A stretch of 13,962 bases of DNA from Patescibacteria group bacterium. GTDB taxonomy: Bacteria; Patescibacteriota; JABMPQ01; JAHIRA01. Below, one piece after another: positions 7,647 through 13,542 of the stretch (position 1 is its first letter; every line of letters starts with the position of its first letter). A program made the translations under genes and the position numbers. The notes beneath the pieces are model-generated. The model saw only the letters and a list, made by a program, of their open reading frames with translations. It was not told the origin of the DNA and searched no databases. Location: positions 1-13,962 of the forward strand of contig JAHIRA010000014.1 in the NCBI GenBank assembly GCA_018818905.1, given 5' to 3'.

Positions 7647-9428
7647 ATGAAAAATATTAGAAATTTTAGTATTATTGCCCATATTGATCACGGTAAGTCA
7701 ACCTTGGCAGACCGGATGCTTGAGATGACCAAAACAGTGTCCGCAAGAGAAATGAAAGAGCAGGTTTTGGATCAGATGGATTTAGAAAGAGAGAAGGGAA
7801 TCACCATCAAACTGGCTCCGGTAACCATGGATTACCAAGGGCAAGATGGGCAGCCTTATCTTTTTAATCTTATTGACACTCCCGGTCATGTTGATTTTAG
7901 CTATGAAGTGTCAAGGAGTTTAGCTTGTTGTGAAGGGGCACTCTTGGTGGTTGACGCAAGCCAGGGCATCCAAGCTCAAACTCTGTCAAATCTCTATTTG
8001 GCTCTAGAGCATGACTTAGAAATTATTCCTGTTATCAACAAAATTGACCTGCCCAATGCCAGAGTAGACGAGGTTCAAAAAGAAATCGAACAGATTCTGG
8101 GTTCAAAACCAGAAGAAATTCTAAGAATCAGCGCCAAAACTGGCCAAGGGGTCAAGGAGTTGTTCGAAGAAATTATTACAAAAGTCCCACCACCACAAGA
8201 AACAGAAGGCGAGACCAAGGCGCTTATTTTTGATTCTGTCTATGATAGCTATCAGGGGGTGATTGCCTATGTTAGAATTTTTTCCGGGAGTATCAAGAAA
8301 AGACAAAAAATGAAACTTTTTTCGACTGATACTGACATTGATATTCTGGAGACAGGAATTTTTCAACCCCAAAGAACGGTCATCGATGAGATTAAAAGCG
8401 GTGAAGTGGGGTATATTGTTACCGGGCTAAAAGACCTTAAAGATTGTAAAGTCGGTGATACAGTTTGCACAGCTCAGGAATCCAAACCTCTTCCCGGCTA
8501 CAAGAAGATGCTTCCTCTCGTTTTTGCTAGTTTCTATCCAGTTGATGCTGATGATTATCCAACTTTCAAGGATGCCCTAGAGAAGCTAAGTCTCAATGAT
8601 GCTTCTTTGGCCTACGAGTTTGAAAATTCTCGGGCTTTGGGTAGAGGATTTAGGTGTGGTTTCCTAGGTCTACTGCATCTAGAAATCATTCAAGAAAGAC
8701 TCAAGAGAGAGTTTGATCTTAATCTCGTTATTACTGTTCCGACAGTCTCATATTATGTCAGCAAAAGGAATGGCGAAGAGATCAAGATTTATAACCCATC
8801 GGAAATGCCTGAGGCATCCGAGGTTCTAGAAATCAAGGAGCCGTGGGCCAAAGTCGATATTATCCTTCCTCAAACCAATATCGGCGGAGTGATGGAATTG
8901 GTTAGTCAGTATCGTGGTACTTTTAAAAACACAGAATACCTTGATTCTGAGAGAGTAATTATGCATTTTGAGATGCCACTCTCGAGTATCATTTCTGATT
9001 TCTATGACAAACTCAAGAGTGTTAGTTCAGGTTACGCTTCTCTTAATTACGAGGTTCTTAAAGACTATCGAGCTTCCGACCTAGTTAAACTTGATATTTT
9101 AATTATGGAAGAAAAAGTTGATGCTTTTTCAAGAATGATCCCTCGAGATGATGCCTTTCATGAAGGGAAAAGAATTTTAGAGAAGCTCAAAGAGGTTTTG
9201 CCATCCAAGAGCTTCCAAATCCCTCTCCAGGCGGCCATTAGTGGCAAAATCATTGCTCGTGAAAACATCAAGGCGCTGAAGAAAGATGTGACAGCCAAGC
9301 TGTATGGAGGTGATATCACGAGAAAGCGTAAACTTCTGGATAAGCAGAAGAAGGGTAAGAAGAAAATGCAGCAAGTTGGCAAAGTCGACATTCCCCAGGA
9401 GGCGTTCCTGGCAGTTCTAAGAAAATAG
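7647..9428 (+). CDS. lepA: Elongation factor 4 (LepA), ribosome-associated GTPase
   Basis: A 593-residue translational GTPase. The start is certain because MKNIRNFSIIAHIDHGKSTL matches the LepA N-terminus directly. G motifs are AHIDHGKST (11-19), the switch I block EKGITIK, DTPGH (77-81), NKID (131-134) and SAKTG. EF-G-like domains II and III follow (KLSLNDASLAYEFENSRALG, GFRCGFLGLLHLEIIQERL). The LepA-specific C-terminal domain ends YGGDITRKRKLLDKQKKGKK and VDIPQEAFLAVLRK. LepA binds the ribosome and influences back-translocation, initiation or biogenesis, depending on the study. Switch I reads KLAPV where E. coli has KAQSV, a small variation. It is monocistronic or reads into the 9511 gene, since no terminator is visible between them. 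Confidence 0.98.
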   Translation: MKNIRNFSIIAHIDHGKSTLADRMLEMTKTVSAREMKEQVLDQMDLEREKGITIKLAPVTMDYQGQDGQPYLFNLIDTPGHVDFSYEVSRSLACCEGALLVVDASQGIQAQTLSNLYLALEHDLEIIPVINKIDLPNARVDEVQKEIEQILGSKPEEILRISAKTGQGVKELFEEIITKVPPPQETEGETKALIFDSVYDSYQGVIAYVRIFSGSIKKRQKMKLFSTDTDIDILETGIFQPQRTVIDEIKSGEVGYIVTGLKDLKDCKVGDTVCTAQESKPLPGYKKMLPLVFASFYPVDADDYPTFKDALEKLSLNDASLAYEFENSRALGRGFRCGFLGLLHLEIIQERLKREFDLNLVITVPTVSYYVSKRNGEEIKIYNPSEMPEASEVLEIKEPWAKVDIILPQTNIGGVMELVSQYRGTFKNTEYLDSERVIMHFEMPLSSIISDFYDKLKSVSSGYASLNYEVLKDYRASDLVKLDILIMEEKVDAFSRMIPRDDAFHEGKRILEKLKEVLPSKSFQIPLQAAISGKIIARENIKALKKDVTAKLYGGDITRKRKLLDKQKKGKKKMQQVGKVDIPQEAFLAVLRK

Positions 9429-9439
9429 CAAACGAGGCC

Positions 9440-9454
9440 TTGTTATGATAACAA
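9440..9454. repeat. 15-nt palindrome between lepA and the small membrane peptide gene
   Basis: TTGTTAT at 9440-9446 and ATAACAA at 9448-9454 are a perfect 7+7 inverted repeat around a single G. It lies 57 nt upstream of the 9511 start codon. It cannot fold as an RNA hairpin with a 1-nt loop, so if functional it would be a DNA site for a dimeric regulator. No regulator gene is in the window. Confidence 0.35.
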
Positions 9455-9496
9455 CAGCAACTCAAAGATTCGCTATTTCCAAACCAAACAAAATAG

Positions 9497-9502
9497 TATA
9501 AA
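9497..9502 (+). promoter_or_regulatory. Candidate -10 element upstream of the small membrane peptide
   Basis: TATAAA (9497-9502) ends 8 nt before the ATG at 9511, the same geometry as the mscS promoter, again implying a nearly leaderless mRNA. No good -35 hexamer sits at 17 bp (TATTTC at 9474-9479), so this rests on the -10 match and position only. Confidence 0.35.
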
Positions 9503-9510
9503 ATATCAGT

Positions 9511-9609
9511 ATGAAAAGAAAAATATTCCACAAAGTAGTGCTTGTTTTCCTAGTCGTGATGACCTGTTTAGCTATGGTTTCATGGCTTCTACTCCCTGCT
9601 TTTTCTTAA
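9511..9609 (+). CDS. Small single-pass membrane peptide, 32 aa, function unknown
   Basis: A complete 32-codon frame: ATG at 9511, TAA at 9607. The peptide has a basic N-terminus (MKRKIFHK) and one continuous hydrophobic stretch (residues 9-31, with one Cys at 19), ending LLLPAFS. This fits a tiny inner-membrane protein with N-in topology. Support for it being real: a -10-like TATAAA just upstream, a canonical basic-then-hydrophobic design, and only 6 nt to the start of the PH-domain gene, which suggests one transcript. It has no Shine-Dalgarno, like every other gene here. It could act as a small membrane regulator, an assembly partner of the following protein, or a leader peptide; nothing in the sequence decides this. 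No family recognised. Confidence 0.6.
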   Translation: MKRKIFHKVVLVFLVVMTCLAMVSWLLLPAFS

Positions 9610-9615
9610 GAGAAC

Positions 9616-10173
9616 ATGTTTAGAGACTTTGTTTCGCAAAATCTCAAAGATGGGGAAAAGGTTGTAGCAGTGATTAGAAAGCACTGGGCTGGCTTCCTAA
9701 AGCCAATCATTATTACTTTTCTGATTTTGGTTGTCCCTTTTTTCTTTGTTATTTTTTTCTTTTCTAGATGGTGGACAATGCTTATATTTTTTGTCTGGAT
9801 CTCCGTTGGCCTTGGCTACGGTTTGTTTCAATGGTTCACCTGGTACTTTGACAGTTTTGTGGTCACTAACAAAAGAGTTATCAATATTGACCAGAAAAGA
9901 ATCTTTGCCAAAAGTGTTTCTGAGGCCAATCTAGAAAATATTCAAAACATTACCTACGAGATCAATGGTTTGATGGCCTCTATCTTTGGCTATGGAACAA
10001 TCAAGATAGAAACAGCTGGCTCAGAAACTTCTATTAACGTTAGCGGTATTTCTCACCCAGCAGATCTCCAAGAGCTTATTTCGACTCGTCAAAGCAAAAT
10101 GAAGAAAACCGTGTCCGCTGATGACATTGTCAACCTGATTCAAAAAAGCAAGAAAAATGAAGAAAAAAAGTAA
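9616..10173 (+). CDS. Bacterial PH-domain (bPH2 / YdbS-YdbT-like) membrane protein
   Basis: A 185-residue protein. A short amphipathic N-terminus is followed by two membrane segments at about 29-50 and 53-76, then a cytoplasmic bacterial pleckstrin-homology domain at about 77-157. The domain shows the family pattern WYFDSFVVTNKRVINID (76-92), then the strand-turn block ENIQNITYEINGLMASIFGYG and GTIKIETAG. A charged Lys-rich tail ends the protein. Members of this family (DUF304/bPH2) are small membrane proteins of mostly unknown role; B. subtilis YdbS/YdbT have been linked to bacteriocin resistance. It lies 6 nt after the 32-aa peptide gene and overlaps the FtsB-like gene by 17 nt, so the products are likely made together. 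Family confident; function unknown. Confidence 0.85.
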   Translation: MFRDFVSQNLKDGEKVVAVIRKHWAGFLKPIIITFLILVVPFFFVIFFFSRWWTMLIFFVWISVGLGYGLFQWFTWYFDSFVVTNKRVINIDQKRIFAKSVSEANLENIQNITYEINGLMASIFGYGTIKIETAGSETSINVSGISHPADLQELISTRQSKMKKTVSADDIVNLIQKSKKNEEKK

Positions 10174-10570
10174 AAATATTTGGCGTATTTTCTTCAGTTC
10201 CAAGATTGTAGTTCTTGTGGGCCTTGTCTTGTTGGTAATTGTTTCAGCCGCTTTGGTCAAAGAACTTATCAGAAAGCACAAGATTAATGAGGAGATAGCG
10301 CAGGTTAGGTACAAGATAGAGAGGCTAGAAAAAAGAAACAAGGATCTGACTGCTTCTATAGAGTATTTCAGCACCGATTCATACAAAGAGATCCAGGCTC
10401 GTCAAAGCCTCAATTTCCAAAAAGAAGGGGAAAAAGCAGTGGCAATATCAACTCCGGCCAAACCCAATACGGATACAGAGTCAGAAATTACAGAGAAGTT
10501 TGAAAACGAGGTCGACGAGCGGTCAAATGCAAAAAAATGGTGGGACTATTTTTTCAAAAGTAAAGAATAA
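10157..10570 (+). CDS. FtsB/DivIC-like septum formation initiator protein
   Basis: A 137-residue bitopic protein. It has a basic N-terminal tail (MKKKSKNIWR), one membrane helix at about 16-36, then a heptad-like coiled coil at about 37-70 (KHKINEEIAQVRYKIERLEK) and the short FSTDSYKEIQARQSLNFQKEGE block typical of the DivIC/FtsB family. A polar linker and the C-terminal motif KKWWDYFFKSKE follow. FtsB/DivIC pairs with FtsL and FtsQ/DivIB to control septal peptidoglycan synthesis; the FtsQ-type partner is encoded at 568-1434. It starts within the last 17 nt of the PH-domain gene in another frame, indicating coupled translation, and ends 5 nt before the foldase gene. The short length and generic coiled coil mean the family, not exact orthology, is assigned. 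Confidence 0.8.
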   Translation: MKKKSKNIWRIFFSSKIVVLVGLVLLVIVSAALVKELIRKHKINEEIAQVRYKIERLEKRNKDLTASIEYFSTDSYKEIQARQSLNFQKEGEKAVAISTPAKPNTDTESEITEKFENEVDERSNAKKWWDYFFKSKE

Positions 10571-10575
10571 ATTAC

Positions 10576-11592
10576 ATGGAAGAAGAACAAAAAAAGGAGT
10601 CAGACAAGAAAACACTCTCAAAAGGGAGTAAGATTGCTATTGCTGTGGTGGTAGTTTTAATTATTGTCACCCTAATTTTGGGTGGAGTTTTTGCCCTTGG
10701 TATTTACACTTTTTCTTGGGATAACAAAATCACTTCTAGCGTTATAGAACAAATCAATCTTCCCATTGCTAAGGTCAACGGAAGCTATGTGCCTATGACT
10801 CAGTACAAAAGTAACTTTAGCGCTCTCAAGAAATACTCCGATAGCCAGACCCAGCTTCAAGGCGAAGAAGTAGAAGCACCAAAAGATTCAGAGATTAAAG
10901 CTTCTGTACTCAATAGAATGCTAGAAGATGAAATTGTCAAACAATTATCTGCCAAGCATGATGTTCTGGTCTCGGATGAGGAAATTGAAGAAGAGTTTAA
11001 TAAAGTTAAAGAACTCGCTGGCGAAGATGCAGAAATAGAAACTCAGATCAATGAACTTTACGGATGGACACTAGACGAATTCAAGAATCAAGCTCTTAGA
11101 ACAAGCCTTCAAGAAGGAAAACTACAAAAGGTTTTCTTTGAAAATGAAGAAGTCGCTGTAGATTTCAAGGGGTCAGAAAAAGAGGCTGAAGACAAAGCCA
11201 ACAAGGCCCTTGAAGAAATCAATAATGGTAGAGATTTTGCCGAAATCGCTAGCGAACAAAGTGACGATCCAGGTAGTAAAGAAAAAGGTGGAGAACTAGG
11301 TTTCTTTACCAAGGGCCAAATGGTCAAAGAATTTGAAGACGCTGCTTTTACACTTGAAGCCGGTCAGGTCTTTGAAGGAGCAGTCAAAACTGCCTATGGT
11401 TATCACTTGATCAAAGTTGAAGAGGTCGAAGGGGAAGGCGATGAAAAGAAAGTTAAAGCTCGCCATATTCTCTACGCTGTCGAGAATAACTTTGTTGGTT
11501 GGGTTCTTGATGAAAAGAAGAAAGCCAAAGTCTCCATTCTTGAGAAAGAGTTGAAATGGGATACCGAAAAAGGTGAAGTGGTAGTCAAATAG
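10576..11592 (+). CDS. Membrane-anchored parvulin-type peptidyl-prolyl isomerase (SurA/PrsA-like)
   Basis: A 338-residue extracytoplasmic foldase. A charged N-terminus leads into one hydrophobic segment at about 20-44, without a lipobox or clear cleavage site, so probably an uncleaved anchor. A SurA_N-like helical region follows (IAKVNGSYVPMTQYKSNF at 64-81, EDEIVKQLSAKHDVLVSDEE at 117-136). The parvulin domain spans about 205-281: FAEIASEQSDDPGSKEKGGE, LGFFTKGQMVKEFEDAAF, and YGYHLIKV with H277. The usual first strand with ARHIL before this region is absent (VAVDF at 193-197 sits there), while ARHIL appears at 295-299 after the last strand, which is unusual. It assists folding of exported proteins. 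Last gene of its operon, followed 17 nt later by a strong terminator. Confidence 0.88.
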   Translation: MEEEQKKESDKKTLSKGSKIAIAVVVVLIIVTLILGGVFALGIYTFSWDNKITSSVIEQINLPIAKVNGSYVPMTQYKSNFSALKKYSDSQTQLQGEEVEAPKDSEIKASVLNRMLEDEIVKQLSAKHDVLVSDEEIEEEFNKVKELAGEDAEIETQINELYGWTLDEFKNQALRTSLQEGKLQKVFFENEEVAVDFKGSEKEAEDKANKALEEINNGRDFAEIASEQSDDPGSKEKGGELGFFTKGQMVKEFEDAAFTLEAGQVFEGAVKTAYGYHLIKVEEVEGEGDEKKVKARHILYAVENNFVGWVLDEKKKAKVSILEKELKWDTEKGEVVVK

Positions 11593-11609
11593 TTATATTT
11601 TTTTCATAT

Positions 11610-11650
11610 ACCGTAGGGACGGTAGCAAAACCTCCCTACGGTTTTTGTTT
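11610..11650 (+). terminator. Rho-independent terminator of the foldase operon
   Basis: ACCGTAGGGA (11610-11619) pairs perfectly over 10 bp with TCCCTACGGT (11633-11642). A further inner GGT/ACC stem closes a 6-nt loop. A T-run (TTTTTGTTT, 11642-11650) follows at once. It is 17 nt after the foldase stop and upstream of the ferritin promoter, so it separates the two units. Confidence 0.9.
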
Positions 11651-11677
11651 GCAGAAAACTATCAAGCGGGATATAAT
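11649..11677 (+). promoter_or_regulatory. Promoter of the ferritin gene
   Basis: A perfect TATAAT lies at 11672-11677, with TTGCAG (11649-11654, three of six consensus bases) 17 bp upstream. The expected start near 11684 gives a leader of about 20 nt before the ATG at 11705. No Fur-box-like inverted repeat was recognised around it. It begins right at the T-run of the preceding terminator. Confidence 0.6.
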
Positions 11678-11704
11678 ACAGCATTCACAACCTAATAAAA
11701 AACA

Positions 11705-12232
11705 ATGAACAAAAAAATCGAAGAGGCTATAAACAAACAAATTAACGAGGAGCTTTTTTCTGAGTATATTTACTTGTCGATTGCGGCTTACGCTGATTAC
11801 AAAAATCTCAAAGGCTTTGCACAGTGGTTTACTGTCCAGGCCAAAGAAGAAAGAGACCACGCCATGGGGTTCTATCTTCACCTTCTAGAACGAGGCGGCC
11901 AGGTTAAGCTTGAGGCTATAAAAAAACCGCCAGCAACTTTTGGGAAACCAGTTGATATGTTTACCTTGGCTCTGAAGCACGAGAAGTATATCACCGATAA
12001 GATCAACAAACTCTACGAATTAGCCAGGAAAGAAAAGGATTATGCTTTTGAGTCTTTTGTAAAATGGTATATTGATGAGCAAGTTGAAGAAGAGGCTACA
12101 GCATCAGAATGGCTCGAAAAACTCAAAATGGCCGGTGATAAGCCCAATATTATTATGATGATCGATAAAGAATTAGAAGCTAGACAGTATACTCCTGGTG
12201 GGCCTCAGGCAACTGGGGCTACTGAAGAGTAA
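11705..12232 (+). CDS. ftnA: Non-haem ferritin, FtnA type
   Basis: A 175-residue four-helix-bundle iron-storage protein; 24 subunits normally form a shell that oxidises Fe(II) and stores ferric mineral. By eye against E. coli FtnA, the ferroxidase residues are all present with an offset of one: E16 (NEELFSEYIY), E49 and H52 (AKEERDHAM), E93 (KHEKYITDKI), Q126 and E129 (DEQVEEE). There is no Met haem ligand position of the bacterioferritin kind that I can identify. Length matches the family, with a short Gly/Pro/Thr tail (QYTPGGPQATGATEE). It is monocistronic: terminator before, own TATAAT promoter, bidirectional terminator 26 nt after. The small genome context makes it a likely oxidative-stress or iron-detoxification protein (inference). 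Confidence 0.95.
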   Translation: MNKKIEEAINKQINEELFSEYIYLSIAAYADYKNLKGFAQWFTVQAKEERDHAMGFYLHLLERGGQVKLEAIKKPPATFGKPVDMFTLALKHEKYITDKINKLYELARKEKDYAFESFVKWYIDEQVEEEATASEWLEKLKMAGDKPNIIMMIDKELEARQYTPGGPQATGATEE

Positions 12233-12257
12233 AATTAGTCATCTTCCTTCCTAAAGC

Positions 12258-12291
12258 TATAAAACTCCTTCGTGTATGAAGGAGTTTTATA
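12258..12291. terminator. Bidirectional rho-independent terminator between convergent genes
   Basis: A perfect 14-bp stem: the left arm 12258-12271 (TATAAAACTCCTTC) pairs with the right arm 12278-12291 across the 6-nt loop GTGTAT. The left arm carries AAAA and the right arm TTTT, so the hairpin has a U-tract in both directions. It lies 26 nt after the ferritin stop and 38 nt beyond the stop of the convergent minus-strand gene, serving both. Confidence 0.9.
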
Positions 12292-12329
12292 TTGAAAGGC
12301 TATATTTGCTTTTCTGGCAAGAATGCTAA

Positions 12330-13415
12330 TTATCTTGAAGACGATCTTTGATATTCGTCTGTTTTCCCCCAAACATGCTTCTTAATAGATGTGTGAACCA
12401 CGCCTGGACCATTTAGAACTTCTTTTTCAACGTCTTGTTCAGAATAGCCTCCATAATACCAGGCTTGAAAAAGGTTCAAGAACCATAGCGCGTCTACTGC
12501 GATATCTCTTCCAAGTCTTTGTTGCATAGTATCTCTAAACTCCTGGGCAGCTGCTCGTTCTTTTTCTAGTGACGTTCTACCACTCTCTCCCAATCCATAC
12601 CTATAGTCTAGTGAATTAACAAGATACCTATACTCATCGTCTTGATATTTTGATTCTATGGTACGCTTCATGCAGTCAGCACAGATAATATGGAATTCTT
12701 CCTCGCTTACAATTGAATACAATTCAACAATGTTAGTGTCACTGTTTTCATTCTCTCCAGGCCATTCACCCCATGCCTTTGTCATTCTGAGCTTTCCCGA
12801 TCTTGGTTCTTCGTCTTCAGGGACATTGAGCTTAATTCTGTTACCCTCGTCTTTGTCAGTGGAACCGCCTAATCTGTAATTATCTATGGTTGAGTCATTT
12901 CTGTCTTCGAAATCAATGAAAATGTAGTCGTTAGTGTGGTACCCCTTTGTTGGGTTAATGTTTTTTCCACTTAGAAAAACATTTTTCTCTCCAGGTACTG
13001 AATACTTTTTAGAAAAAGTTGTTAACGTGGGAAGATTCTGTAATGTTTGTGTTTTTGTTTTTAAGACCCCAGCATCATCATTTTCTTGATAAGACAATTT
13101 CAGAATAAATTCATACTCCGTATTTGGCTCAAGGTTTTCAACAGTGTGTCGATAAGCAATCAAATCCTCAAAGCCAAAATACTTGCTAGTATGAAGAAGC
13201 TGTATTGACTCATAGGCATCGTCAGTATTACCTTTCTTCATCAACAATTCCAGGCTTCCACTAACATACGGAAGAACTCCGTAGAGCACTACTTTATCGG
13301 TTGATTTGTCTATGGCAACTAGATATGCTCTTTCGTTCTCTGCGGCATTCGAAACATTGAAGAAAGTAGCCGCAATGAACAACACTGAGATAAAGACAAT
13401 AAGTGTTTTCTTCAT
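12330..13415 (-). CDS. Secreted beta-rich protein of unknown function with aromatic C-terminal module
   Basis: A 361-residue protein with a clear Sec signal peptide (MKK, hydrophobic 4-19, likely cleavage after SNA, residue 24). Residues about 29-128 resemble a fibronectin-III-like sandwich (HTVENLEPNTEYEFILKLSY). Residues about 129-235 look like an IPT/TIG-type Ig domain (FSKKYSVPGEKNVFLSGKNI). A CADC pair (C245, C248) comes next. The C-terminal helical module is rich in aromatics: ALWFLNLFQAWYYGGYSEQD (309-328), then GPGVVHTSIKKHVWG. No catalytic motif is recognised, so adhesion, surface display or carbohydrate binding are possibilities only. No cell-wall sorting motif or C-terminal membrane segment is seen. 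It is divergently placed from the ferritin operon, convergent with ftnA, and begins the minus-strand accessory-looking block. Confidence 0.8.
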   Translation of the reverse strand: MKKTLIVFISVLFIAATFFNVSNAAENERAYLVAIDKSTDKVVLYGVLPYVSGSLELLMKKGNTDDAYESIQLLHTSKYFGFEDLIAYRHTVENLEPNTEYEFILKLSYQENDDAGVLKTKTQTLQNLPTLTTFSKKYSVPGEKNVFLSGKNINPTKGYHTNDYIFIDFEDRNDSTIDNYRLGGSTDKDEGNRIKLNVPEDEEPRSGKLRMTKAWGEWPGENENSDTNIVELYSIVSEEEFHIICADCMKRTIESKYQDDEYRYLVNSLDYRYGLGESGRTSLEKERAAAQEFRDTMQQRLGRDIAVDALWFLNLFQAWYYGGYSEQDVEKEVLNGPGVVHTSIKKHVWGKTDEYQRSSSR

Positions 13416-13542
13416 TTGCTTATATTATGTTATAAATCAGTCTAATGGTATCATTTCTCAGTTGTTTGTATAGGTATACTAAAGCAATTATTTTTAACTA
13501 TAGCTAATTTTTAGAAAAGCGGGGTAGTACAGGACGTTCGAA
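13416..13542. other. AT-rich intergenic region between the two minus-strand genes
   Basis: This spacer should contain the minus-strand promoter of the 13415 gene. TATAAC- and TATAAG-like hexamers lie just before the start codon, but none has a -35 match at 16-18 bp, so no promoter is called. No terminator for the 13543 gene is obvious. An 8-bp palindrome GTTCGAAC at 13536-13543 has no further pairing around it. Confidence 0.4.

Noticed and set aside
11636..11881. Minus-strand open frame of 81 codons over the ferritin start
   Set aside because: It lies antisense to the terminator, promoter and first helices of ferritin, with no family-like features; it is a shadow frame.
13416..13460. Promoter for the secreted-protein gene (TATAAC and TATAAG-like hexamers on the minus strand)
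   Set aside because: In such AT-rich DNA several -10-like hexamers are expected, and none has a -35 match at 16-18 bp.
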